From Diprion similis (lineage: Eukaryota > Arthropoda > Insecta > Hymenoptera > Diprionidae), in the NCBI RefSeq assembly GCF_021155765.1, contig NC_060106.1, positions 18,316,031 through 18,380,030 of the forward strand: 64,000 nt of DNA, given 5' to 3'. How positions within the stretch are numbered: the first letter of the stretch is position 1; every line of letters begins with the position of its first letter. A program made the position numbers and the translations under genes. This document shows, in pieces, positions 37,501 to 48,100 of the stretch. The notes beneath the pieces are model-generated. The model was not told where the DNA came from. It made no database searches and saw only the letters and a list, made by a program, of their open reading frames with translations.

Positions 37501-40500
37501 TTCGAAAGTTTGATATTCTGACTTTTCCGTTTTCTCAACTTTTTACATTTTGACTCCCACTTATCGTTCAATAATTTATGTTGCACAGATCAATTGCAAA
37601 GATGCCAATATCCGTAGGATAACGCTGATACTTGATCCTATTATTTCTCTGACGATTTCTTTTTTCTGGCGTTTTTAAATATCGTTCCAATTTTTCGATT
37701 ATATACCCTCGACAACAGTCGCGTGAAAGAAAAAACGTGACATGATTATTTTCCAATTAGCAAATGGCAGTTTATTAATTCTCATAGCTGACATACTATA
37801 TCTATACCTATGTAAACTATAAAATGATTAATTGCAGATGATCGATAAACCGAAATTGCTACAATCAGAGAGCCTGAAACGTCGTTAATTTTTTACACAC
37901 CATAAAAAACGGAATCCTGAATTTCAAAGCGTTTTTTCTTTTCGAAACCTCGTTGAAACTACGGATCTAAATTTTTTCCCCGACTTTCAAATTCAAGTCA
38001 AGCTTTTCTCCACAACAAAAAAACTGTGACGATACTTGACGATTCATATACTGTAAATACGTATAAAAAAAAACAACTTATTATTAGTTAATAATTTGTA
38101 CGGCATCGACCGTTTAAATATAAGGAAAAAAATATTTTTTCAATGTTTTGTTTTTTTTAGGAACTTCTGACGGACAGTAGCGACGACAGATCGGAATATT
38201 GGAGCGTTTCGACGCGAGGGGGTCGTAAGTGTCGAGGAAGTCGAAGAAGTCGAAGTTGTCCTGGTTTTCTTCGAGCTTGCAGTGCATTTTTAGCATGTGC
38301 CTCGATTCTCGCCACAGCAACATTGATCTGGTTGTTTATCGACGTTCGTCAGCAGCTCAGTGCTCTTCGCACGGAATTGGACCAAGGTATAATAATTAAG
38401 ACGTCGACACAAAGAAGGCGAATTTACAAAAGTTTCGGACAATCCTTAGGAACGATGAACCTCGTATTCAACTGATGGGCGAATCCAGTATTATTATTAT
38501 TATTGTTGTTTTTATTGTTATTATTTTACCTCTCTTGGTGGGTCCTCGTAATTTATTTTTTCATACGTGATTTATACGTAATATATTATACAAGTAATTG
38601 GTCGTGGCAATAAAAAGTTTTATTGTGAATTGTGTGAATTTTTCACATTGTGTAGGAAAATATTTTTCAAAACAATTCATTTACGTTAGTGTTATTGTGT
38701 TGAAATGGCATATGTTGATTTGTTCATAAATCTGTGTTACTACTGATATCTATTATAATGATATATTGATTATTATTGTAATTATTGTATACTTCACGAA
38801 ACTCGATTCACTTGAATTGAATTTGAAAATATATAACGAGGTGCTGAAGTAGGAAATAATCATTTTAAAAGAAATTTGTTCCCTGTGTTCTAAAAACGTG
38901 TGACTTATTATTATTAACAATACACCGGAAGCTCGAAAGCTTTGGCGGAAAAAGCGCGTTCATTGTATCTCTATGCTGCCTACTTTTCACTCCAATTTTT
39001 TTCACGCCTGTAACGCGTGACTTAAAGGGAGCTAAAATCTCCTCTTCCTTTGACGTCACTTCAGACCTCCATTCCTGCCATCCGGAGTCTCTTCCAGTTC
39101 ACCGATTCAACTCTCTGGGGTTGTAGCTTATGACTTTTAGATGTAATGGTTGTGAAAAAAAGAAATATACACGTATAATATTTTTCTACCTTCCCTTTTA
39201 CTTCTCTGTAGGTTCGAGGCTTCTTTATCCTTTGATAAATGCATTTTAATCTTCATTATAAAACATGTATGAAGCCGTCAATCGGTTTAATGTACACAGT
39301 ATAAAGTCACGTACCCTATATATAAGAGTAGAAACATTATATTATGTAAGAATATGATCTTGTTATATCTATATGTGTATTATATCTATCGATACAATCC
39401 AAAATGAAAATGGGTTTTAGTATGACTATTAGTGAAGAAGAAAGAGTAGAAAAATGGTGGAACTTTATGATATGCAGGTTCATAAAGAAAAAAAAAAGTA
39501 TACATAAGAAGTAAAAATTGGTTCTCTTCCCATTTCAAAATCAATGTGAAAAATTTTGTTTCATACCTGCTGAAATAATTTTCGGGTATCAGCATTTTTT
39601 TTATTAGTTTTATACATGCAGGAGTCAAAAGGTCTGCGTATTAACTCTGTACGCTACATTTGTACATACAATGCACACGAAGTTTGTGAATATTGTACTG
39701 ATGTTTGTACCTTCGCTGTACGTTTGTGTTTCAGTTATAGCAGGCAATGAAAACGTTCCGGATACTCTCCAGAAGTATCATTCACTGTCGAGGGATCTTC
39801 AGAACAACCAAACGATCATATTCGCCAATCTGAACGACATCAAACTTCAAATAGCCAATTTTACGACTCAGGTATATAAAATCACGTGTCTTTGCTGTTT
39901 GGTATCTCAATGTTAAGACCTTTGGTGACAAAATTTGTTTTTCTCCTCTCGTGGCATTTCAGCTATCGACTCTGCAGCACGGGCTTCTCGATGTTCAGAA
40001 TACTGTAAAGGCTGCGCCAGAACTCAGTAGCGTTCCTGAAGAGTTGAAATCTCTCCAAGCCAATCAAGCGACGCTCGGTAGCCAAGTGAAAGACATGGAA
40101 ACTACCGTCACGTCTCTTAAATCAAGCAACACCAGGATACAAGATGTCCAAAATAATTTATCAGCGAATATAACAACGTTAGAGGTTCGCTCAGTACTAA
40201 AACAGTTGAGATAAATACTGATTACTTACAAAAAATTTACAATCTTTCAAAAATGTGGAAATATAAGTACTTTCTGTGTTTCATACGAACCTTTCATTAA
40301 GACGTTGGAATACTTACTTTTATATCACGATTGATAACTGGGGGAATTGATTAAAATTTAACTTTGTATTATATTTGCATGCAGAATTCACTGGCGACGC
40401 TATCTAGCAACATGCAGCGTCCTGAAGCTGTACTTTCTGATGAAAGTAAAGCTCAGATTGAATCGATTCGCACGGAGATTACTCAGTTGGTGAAAAACTT

Positions 40501-41654
40501 GACTGCACTTGCTGAGAATTCGACGCAAAATCTCAAGTGGACAACTGAGAATCGAAAGGCAGACCGAGTAAGAATGCAGATTGGATACAATAATAATAAT
40601 TCCTCGCTTATAATCCATCGAGGAATGCATGTCGGAATTGAAAACCTATAGCAGATTTTTTTTTCCTTCATGTTCCTGTGATTTTCCTAAAATTACGGAC
40701 TGTCATTTAAAAACTTCAGGGTCAGGCCTAGAAATTTAAATCTTACTCTTCAAAACAAGCCAAAATCAGAGTTATTTTTTTATGAACTATTTAAATATGG
40801 ATTAACCAATATTCAAACTCAATGCACATGTTATTGTTCACAGAGACAGTTAGGTGTGGTACAGGAGCAAGTGGCGAATGTTAGTACGAAGATCGAATCG
40901 TTGGAGAACGAATGCGCGAGGATAACCAATGTGGCAACAATTAAGGACTCCGTTAATAAATTATCTGAGAGCGTGAGTGTATTTATGTTATACATGTTCT
41001 TCAATAATTGTGCAATTGTCAAATCTTCCAAAAAATTGGTAAATCGTGCTACAATTTGTATTTATTTCTTATGGATATTTGACATTTCATTCACAGTTGA
41101 AGGCTGGTAATGTTGAACTAGAAAAGAAGCTGAAGAATTTGGAAAATAGATACAACTCATTGCAAAACTCTAGCGACGCGATGTTGGTGTCTATTACGAA
41201 GCTCCAAAACTTGACAGCCAACGTCACAACTGAAGACGCGGTCTCGACTGGAAAAGTTTCTGGTCGTAAAGACGTCAGAGAATCATCAGAGACCAAATTG
41301 CTTGGGCAGATGGCTGATGGAGGTCAGTATTTCAAAGGCTTTCATTCTTCAGACTAGAATCACAACGGTGCAAGATATTCTTAATTCTAGACATGCACTC
41401 GCCTCTTTGCTTAATTCAGATAGTTTTATGTAAATATTCAGTTGATAAATTAATCAAACGTGATTACGATATTGAAATTTAATTGGAGAGAGCAGTCTTC
41501 GTTTATTTTTCATTTTGTCTCCCGCTGATTTGTCTGCTTTTTCTTGAACATTGTAGGAGAGGCAAATGGAAAATCACCCAGCATATCGGCTGTGGAATCT
41601 GTACCAGTTAAACAAGTACAGAAAAACAATGCAGGGGGTGATGGCACCACGTAA
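25539..41654 (+). CDS. EFCAB14: EFCAB14-like coiled-coil membrane protein, distal-start isoform, 433 aa
   Basis: Exons: 25539-25663, 26202-26389, then the shared body 39741-39871 (or from 39735), 39963-40184, 40385-40567, 40844-40972, 41097-41322 and 41557-41654 (TAA). Phases close (434 codons). A stop codon lies in frame six bases upstream of ATG 25539; Met6 at 25554 is an alternative start. The N-terminus is polar (LLDLTTDSESSISDIVL) and ends in a basic PRKKKVKRRYR stretch. A membrane segment follows, LWLAAILITFWLLALSWLAAI. The shared body is a long heptad-like coiled coil with ten N-X-S/T sequons, so it most likely faces the lumen or outside, making this a type II single-pass protein. Vertebrate EFCAB14 has the same order (acidic/basic N-terminus, one membrane segment, coiled coil) but ends in EF hands; here the C-terminus is a short glycine-rich tail with no EF hand. 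The function is unknown. The intron after the second exon is 13 kb. Confidence 0.8.
27008..27029. repeat. Poly-T tract (22 nt)
   Basis: Uninterrupted T22 in the 13-kb intron. Confidence 0.9.
28383..28404. repeat. Poly-G tract (22 nt)
   Basis: Uninterrupted G22 in otherwise AT-rich intron DNA. Runs of G this long are rare and can form G-quadruplexes; the length may also be affected by sequencing error. Confidence 0.85.
31571..31593. repeat. GAA microsatellite
   Basis: About seven to eight GAA copies in the 13-kb intron. Confidence 0.85.
36707..41654 (+). CDS. EFCAB14: EFCAB14-like coiled-coil membrane protein, proximal-start isoform, 447 aa
   Basis: Alternative first coding exons 36707-36835 and 38161-38386 join the same body exons (39741-39871, 39963-40184, 40385-40567, 40844-40972, 41097-41322, 41557-41654). 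The second exon ends in phase 1, as the distal module does, so both splice in frame to 39741 (448 codons). The N-terminus carries KKMKKRKELDALAAPHAITR, very close to the conserved MKKRKELNAL start of vertebrate EFCAB14; this is the best evidence for the family call. Then come LLTDSSDDRSEYWSV, a Arg/Lys/Cys-rich stretch and a membrane segment (ACSAFLACASILATATLIWLF), followed by the coiled coil. This looks like the ancestral isoform; the distal module is probably a duplicated or recruited replacement. The donor after 40184 (GTTCGC) is weak but keeps phase. A plausible polyadenylation signal AATAAA lies at 41723-41728. Confidence 0.85.
36980..37157. repeat. Degenerate short tandem words (TCCTGGAAATGTCCTTGAATT type)
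   Basis: Three to four imperfect copies of a roughly 20-bp word (for example CCTAGAAATGTCCTTGAATT, and TCCTGGAAACGTCCTGGAATT) lie in the first intron of the proximal isoform. The outer ends (CAGTGGTCC and, on the other strand, CATGGTGTCCAG) are weakly inverted, so this may be a small decayed transposon. Confidence 0.4.
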
Positions 41655-44000
41655 CTTGGAACCTCCGATTACTTGTTGAATTCCACTGATTGAACAAAGT
41701 CCTATGTAAAGTAAAAATTAGTAATAAAAACCCTCGCGAAAGGTAGGGTAATACCTATACATGTCTGGGTGTATATACATATAGGTATAAAATAACCAAT
41801 CAATGAATTGTTTATATTATTATATCATTTGAAAGGTATTGTTGCCAGAGATTTTGGTTCATGTAATCAATATAGCATGAGAGATACGTACATATTTTTT
41901 ATCTCAATTGTAACAAAGTCATAATTAATAATATGTACCAGTTACAATAGTTACATAGTAGGTATATACATAAATGCATGAAACGAGATATGCTACACAT
42001 GAGAATAATGTTTTAACGAATTGTAAATATATTTTGGAGTGAGAATGCATTTAATAATTAATTTGAGTCGTATATTATCAATATTTCTATTATTTATTTA
42101 TATAGTTAATGTGTAACGGATTTCCGGATATATTGAGGTCAACAGTACAAAGTCCTTAACGGTTTGGAAATAATTTCTCAATATTTCGCATAAAGGGTGT
42201 TGTCATTATTCTTGTACATTTTATATAGGAAAAAAAGACATACAGAATAAAAAAATTAAAAAAAGTATTGAAAGTTTTGTAGAGGGTAGTGGATCCCGTT
42301 TGAAGCGATGGCAACGGTACGATCAGTCATGATATCAGTAACTGACAAGAATAAATAAATAATGCGTAGCATTGACTGGAATCAAAATTCCGTCAGAAAA
42401 GTAAGGGCGAAAAGAATAAATTAGAAAGGTGAGAAATGATATGAATAATTTTCGTTACACAGAGACGTTGTTTTCGTATACAAAGTATACACAGGTGTAT
42501 CAAATACATTTCTACTTAAAGAAGTTAAAGTAAGGGAATAAAAAATAAAAAGATTTATTATAGTTATATACTTTTTTGATTTTATTTCGTGCAAATGAAA
42601 TCAAATTTTTTTAATATGAATAGGGTCTGATTACTGGTATTCAACGATTAGTGTATGTGAATTTCTTTTTGTACTTATTGAATTGAATGACAGTGAAAAT
42701 CGTTATATGTAATTATTCAAGCTACATTTTCAATTTCGAGAAAAGATCAGGCTGATTATACGAATTTGGCATATTGTAATTACCCATTAAAGTCAATCAA
42801 AATAAAAGTTAGGGAGAAAAGCAAAAGTAAAATTAATGAAGTGTCTGCAACGACAAACAGAGGGAAAGATTGCTAGGCTTAATAAATTGATATCAAAGTG
42901 TCAAAAGTATTAAAATTTGCGGAATCATCTATTGACACGTTAAATCGATGATTTTGGGTTTTTTTCAAGTAAAAATGAAATACTTAACTTCAAAGAAGAA
43001 AAAAGGATACATTTTCGTGCCAATATATAAGCGATACAAAATAATTGAATCGAATTATGAAATATGGCACAACTATCAAAAGTATAGTATATTTATAATA
43101 TGATAAATTAAGAAATTGAGAAACATTGATAATTGCAGTCGCTTACTGCTTCTAGCCTTGAGGCATATTTATAAATTTTCCCATGTGATGATGTTGAAAT
43201 TGAACAAAGGTGGAATTCAAGTCCGATTAAAATCTCTACACAAAGTTATCATTAGCCAGGCTTTTATCGTGGCAAACAATTTGTCGTTTCACATGTCATA
43301 AAAATAAAAACAAAGGAACGTATACACACAAAAGACAAAGAACGTTGTAACGATAATTGTGTTAATAAAACCTGTGAGAACTTATTCAAATTTAAATAAA
43401 CAGTTTATTTTATCAGTCCCTTATACACGACGTTTTCCTATCATTCGTATCAGTCAGACGCGAGTGTCTTATTCGAATATATCAAAATATAGAGGTCCAT
43501 AATAAATGCTAATACAATAATTTATTTTTATATACATATGCATTTTAGGAATGAGTCCTTGCTGTCATGCACTATAGACGAAATGTTTAACTCATCCAAA
43601 TCAAATCGACGGTGTTTCCCAGCATCAAAAGAGTCCGCAGTTGAATAAACAGTGAAATTTGTATCCTGTCTAAGTGTATAAGATTTTGAAATTTCGTTGA
43701 CAAAAGCAGATATCAAGCAGATGATTTTGAACAGGAATCCATATTACTATTGGCGATATAAAAGAACATCAAGTCAGTGAATTGGCAAAAAAAACCAGAT
43801 CTGCGAATGGTTGGATGACAAAATTTTCTAACTGCATAGCGAAAGATCATCGCCTAGCTACGCAGAGAAGAATCCATCTAGGCACTTATAAATAACTGCA
43901 TCAAGGAAGGGAGGTGCGTATAGTATAGCAGGACTTTTAAAAATATCGCACGTGCCGCCTGCGAGGGTCTCGCCCGATTGGCCAACGGCTCCTGCGCAGT
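41655..44000. other. 3' flank of EFCAB14-like gene and intergenic spacer
   Basis: AT-rich 3' UTR-like sequence with several AATAAA hexamers (41723, about 42246, about 42353). No supportable gene between the TAA at 41654 and the CpG-rich promoter region of the next gene. Confidence 0.45.
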
Positions 44001-44388
44001 GTCGGGAGTCGATCAGCTGACTCGCATGCTCCCCCCCACTCTCCTGTCCTCTGTTGCTCGACGTGCCCCTTAAGCTGGGAATTCGACGGCTGCGATCGCG
44101 TTTTGTGACGGCGTGTGTCGCGCAGTCAGTGTCACGCAGCAGCGCGTGTGAGATATCTGACAGAATATAAAGAGCAGCGAGCGTGCGTAGAGAAATTGAT
44201 AGATCGAGTGGATGACGGCAGAGTTTTGAGCCGGGGAGCAAGCGTCAATTGGCCCGGGGCAGGATCGGAGTGGTGTAAAATATATAAAGAGAGAGATATA
44301 AAGGGAGGTATAGAGAGATAGAGGATAAAGGCGAGGCAAAAGAGCGGCGGCACCCAGTCGGCGGTTGTCAAAAATCAAAACAACAAAA
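44000..44388 (+). promoter_or_regulatory. CpG-rich promoter and 5' UTR of CYHR1 homologue
   Basis: GC and CpG rise sharply from about 43950. An initiator-like TCAGT at 44126-44130 (context CGCAGTCAGTGTCACG) is a candidate start site, giving a 5' UTR of about 260 nt before ATG 44389. No TATA box is seen. Confidence 0.45.
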
Positions 44389-45118
44389 ATGGCCGATCCG
44401 AGCAGCGAGGCCGCGTCGTCTAGCGGCGCTTCGGATCTGGCGGCCGTCGCCGCCGCAACACCGATTCGCGACGAGCCCGAGAAACAGGTCGAGGATTTTC
44501 TCGAGCCGGAGAAAAAGCGTAGGAAATTGTTGAGGGCCGACGGAAAGACCGAGCAAAAGCTGGAGCATCGGCTGGGCGGCATCCTCTGCTGCGCCGTCTG
44601 TCTCGATCTGCCCCGGGCAGCCGTTTACCAGGTATGTACGCCCCTCTCGCCCTTCTCTCTCCCTCTCGCGTTGCGACCTGCATCACTGCAATGTATGTAC
44701 GACCCCGCGTCTCTTCTTTGTCTCGACTGCTCCTTCGCTCTCCGTGACGCGACAGCGATTCCGAACAGCTGACACAGCTGTTCCCTCACGTATCCATCCA
44801 TCCACCAAACGCGTATTTGACGTTTTCCACTACATTAACGCGGACGAGACGAGACGAGACGAGACGAGACGAGAAGGAAGCTCGTGTCTCGTTTCGTAGG
44901 ACCAATCGCATTCACTCCTATATGATGACGAATGTCTCTTTTATCGATTTTGTTTTCCTTGCTTCTTTATTATTTACGATTAGCGATTTTTTCGAAATAT
45001 ATTATTCTTTTCTCGCAAATTATTCCTGATTTTTCTCCGATCGTACAATCTTTATATACATGTAATGGGTGATTGTGATAGAAGGCGTGTATGTACGACA
45101 CAAAATGGAGATCTCTTC

Positions 45119-45150
<32 letters not shown>

Positions 45151-48100
45151 CTTCTGTTTCTTATCCCTCTTATGCAACGGTTGGATGAAACATAGAACTG
45201 CGTTTATCCTAGTTTTATAAGTAAAACGTAATATACAAACGAACTGTGCAACAACCATAGCATCTACATATACTAATCTTTGTTCATGATTTGCTTTATT
45301 TTTTCCCCAATCTCTGCAGAACTGTAACGTCTGTTTTTTGATATTATAAAAAACAAAATTACACGCATAACAAGACATAGATAAATGAATAAATTGAAAA
45401 AAGAATAAATAAGAAGGATGAAGGATTGTCAGGCAAGTATACACTCGACCCTATCACATAGGTATATCGTACAAACTAAAAATTTTCTATTATTCCGGTA
45501 GTTACAATAACTTGTAGTATTGATCAAAAAAAAAAAAAGACAAAAAAAAAGGAAAAAGCAAAAATGCTTAAAGTCCACGGCACGTGTGTACATTGTGTGA
45601 TGTGCGTGTGTGTATGTATGTACGTGAGTGTAATTTGAATGTGTATACGATAATTGTTGCGCAAAATGGTATATTGTGTACAAACGCTGTAATACGTATA
45701 TGTATATTATATATACAAATTACGCGCAAAAACAAGGTAGGTGAATAATTTACGTTCTCTTACACTCTTTCTACATAATCAATGTACGACTTTCTACCTC
45801 GCATGGCGTTCACGTTTCATTATTCTTGAAACAGAGGAACAAAAAATATCTCCGATAAATAGTGAGAAAAAAGAAAGAAAGAAACAAAAAAAAAAAAAAA
45901 ACGACCGAATAAAAAAGAATAGAATCATAATTTTTTTTCTGCCTTTCTTTCTTCGTCATCGAGAATCGATTCATCTCTCGAAAGTACTACACCTACATAA
46001 TATCGCGTTCCCGTCTACGGCGAATATATGGGGTTTGAAAAATCAATAACCGGCAATGGTCAAGACGGAGTTAACTCTTCACGATCGGCAACAAAGCCTG
46101 GAGACACACCTAGGCACCTAAATCATGTTGTGTATCAGATCGTGAGTCAGAGTTTGACCCTATTTTATCCTCTATAAGTCTGTACTTTCAATGGAGAAAC
46201 GTACATATCTACATAGGTATCGAAAACAATTGAACGACGAGCTTGAAGTTGGCTGCAACGTTGTAACGTAACAAAACATGGGCGGGAAAACACTTTATTT
46301 TAAAATTTCAAAATCACAGATTGAGTGAGTAATAAATATATCAGTACGTAGTCAGTAATAATTCGCTTTATTTATACGGCTCAATCAATAACGTTGCGAA
46401 ATAACGTCGATTTTTTTTTTTCTCTCCAATTGTAAGCATCGTTAGAATTACGTTACATACCAACTTCAACCTCGTGACTATTCGAGCGACGAAATCGTGC
46501 ACCGCAGGCCAATCTAGTCTATATGTATATACATATACGTATGTACCACGAACGTATGCAACAATAGCGCAGCTTTCTTATATATATAAACTGAAGCCAC
46601 GCTGCGTATATACGGTGTAGGTATACATATAGGTACGCTTACTGCAGCGTGAAAACCGTTACGCAACCTTGAGAGCCTACCTTACCTTCCGTGGCTTCTT
46701 CTACGCAGTAATATTTTTATTTACATCTAATCATTCCCTCCGCGTCTTTGCCGGTAGTCAGCGGTTCTGTCCCTATATACATATAAATGCATACAATGGC
46801 TAATCTCAAGTTTTCTGTGTGTTATTAAATACGATCGTGTTCTCGCCTTTCGTCAAAATATGCTGCGCTTTTACTTTGTTTATTTTAAATTTTCTCTTTC
46901 TTATCACTTGTCGGTTTTCTCTGCATTCACGCACGATGCATATGCATAGCGAGGATTTATTATGTATATAGTAATCGCAACACGCGACGCCATTTTGCGT
47001 CAATTCGATTTCGATGCTTGTTTTTTTTTTCTTCCCTTTTTTTTTTTTTTTATTCTTTCTCGAATCAGTGTTTATCTCCTTTCATTCCGAAGATTGTAAT
47101 CGTTGCACTATACGGAGCCAGACGCGTCTTTGATAACGTTCAATATGTACGCTTTTATAAGTTCAAAGTATAATTTATGTAGATACGAATTGAGCCGAGT
47201 TCGTTTAGAGGTTCAAACTATTAACGAATATCTCTTTCTGGTTTTATTGCTTATATAAACATTCGCGTCTAGCGATATCATAATTGTTGGCAATCAAAGC
47301 GAGCAGCATGCGAGATAATATGTGTTTCACGTGTAGCCAGAGAAGTTGTTAGGTCAAAATAAATAACGCAAAGATTATCATTGTCTGATTTGTATTTGTA
47401 GACAGGAGACAGCGAATCCCTATTATCATTGCGTTCGTTGACTTCGTGGTTATTCTTCTTTTCTGCAATTTTCTTTTTCTATTTTTTTTCTTCCTTCTTC
47501 TTCTGTAGTTCGGTCGTCTCTCGCTTCTGGTTTGATGAATCGACGATATTTTTAGTAACGTTGATAAACATCAATTTTTTTCATTTTCAATGTCTATTTT
47601 AGGGACGATTATGGTTCAGGTGTATAGACGTATGCCCATACGAACAAAGACCAATGAAAAGCAAAACGTTTACTTCGTGTCTCGCTATCTTATCGCCACT
47701 GTACAATATATTCGTGTTATGTACAACGCAAATGAGTACAGGAAGGAATTCGAGTGATATAAGTTGAGACAAATAACTTGTGTACGAATATCGGTATTAC
47801 AAAATGAGCGCTGTCCTGTAACGATTACCCTCTTCAAGAATCTTCCATGCTTCGACGGGCTGAAGGAATTCTTGTTACAGGGTCGTTGTCTCTATTTATA
47901 TTTGGTAAACAAAACTTTTTCTGTCCTGATCGAACATGATTGTGAATGAAACGGTGAGGATCATTAGAAAGGGAACTCGAAGGTCGAGTATCAGAGTAGT
48001 TTTGAACGAGCAGCTGGGTTAGTCCCGTTATATCAATTTTTTGTAAAAAAAAGAATGAATCATCGCAAGTTCGTCCCCCCCTCCCCCTTATTTTTACAAT

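Noticed and set aside
39671-39734. A Met-initiated, signal-peptide-like start running into EFCAB14-like exon 39735
   Set aside because: The upstream stretch is a pyrimidine-rich intron end with an acceptor; two in-phase upstream exon pairs explain the start better. A third promoter here cannot be excluded without transcripts.
44070-44582. Long minus-strand open frame (170 codons) opposite CYHR1 exon 1
   Set aside because: It lies opposite a well-supported exon and its GC-rich 5' UTR; the length follows from the low stop-codon frequency there, and the peptide has no recognisable features.
45118-45444. Lysine-run open frame over the CTT repeat
   Set aside because: Produced by the microsatellite; no real protein features.
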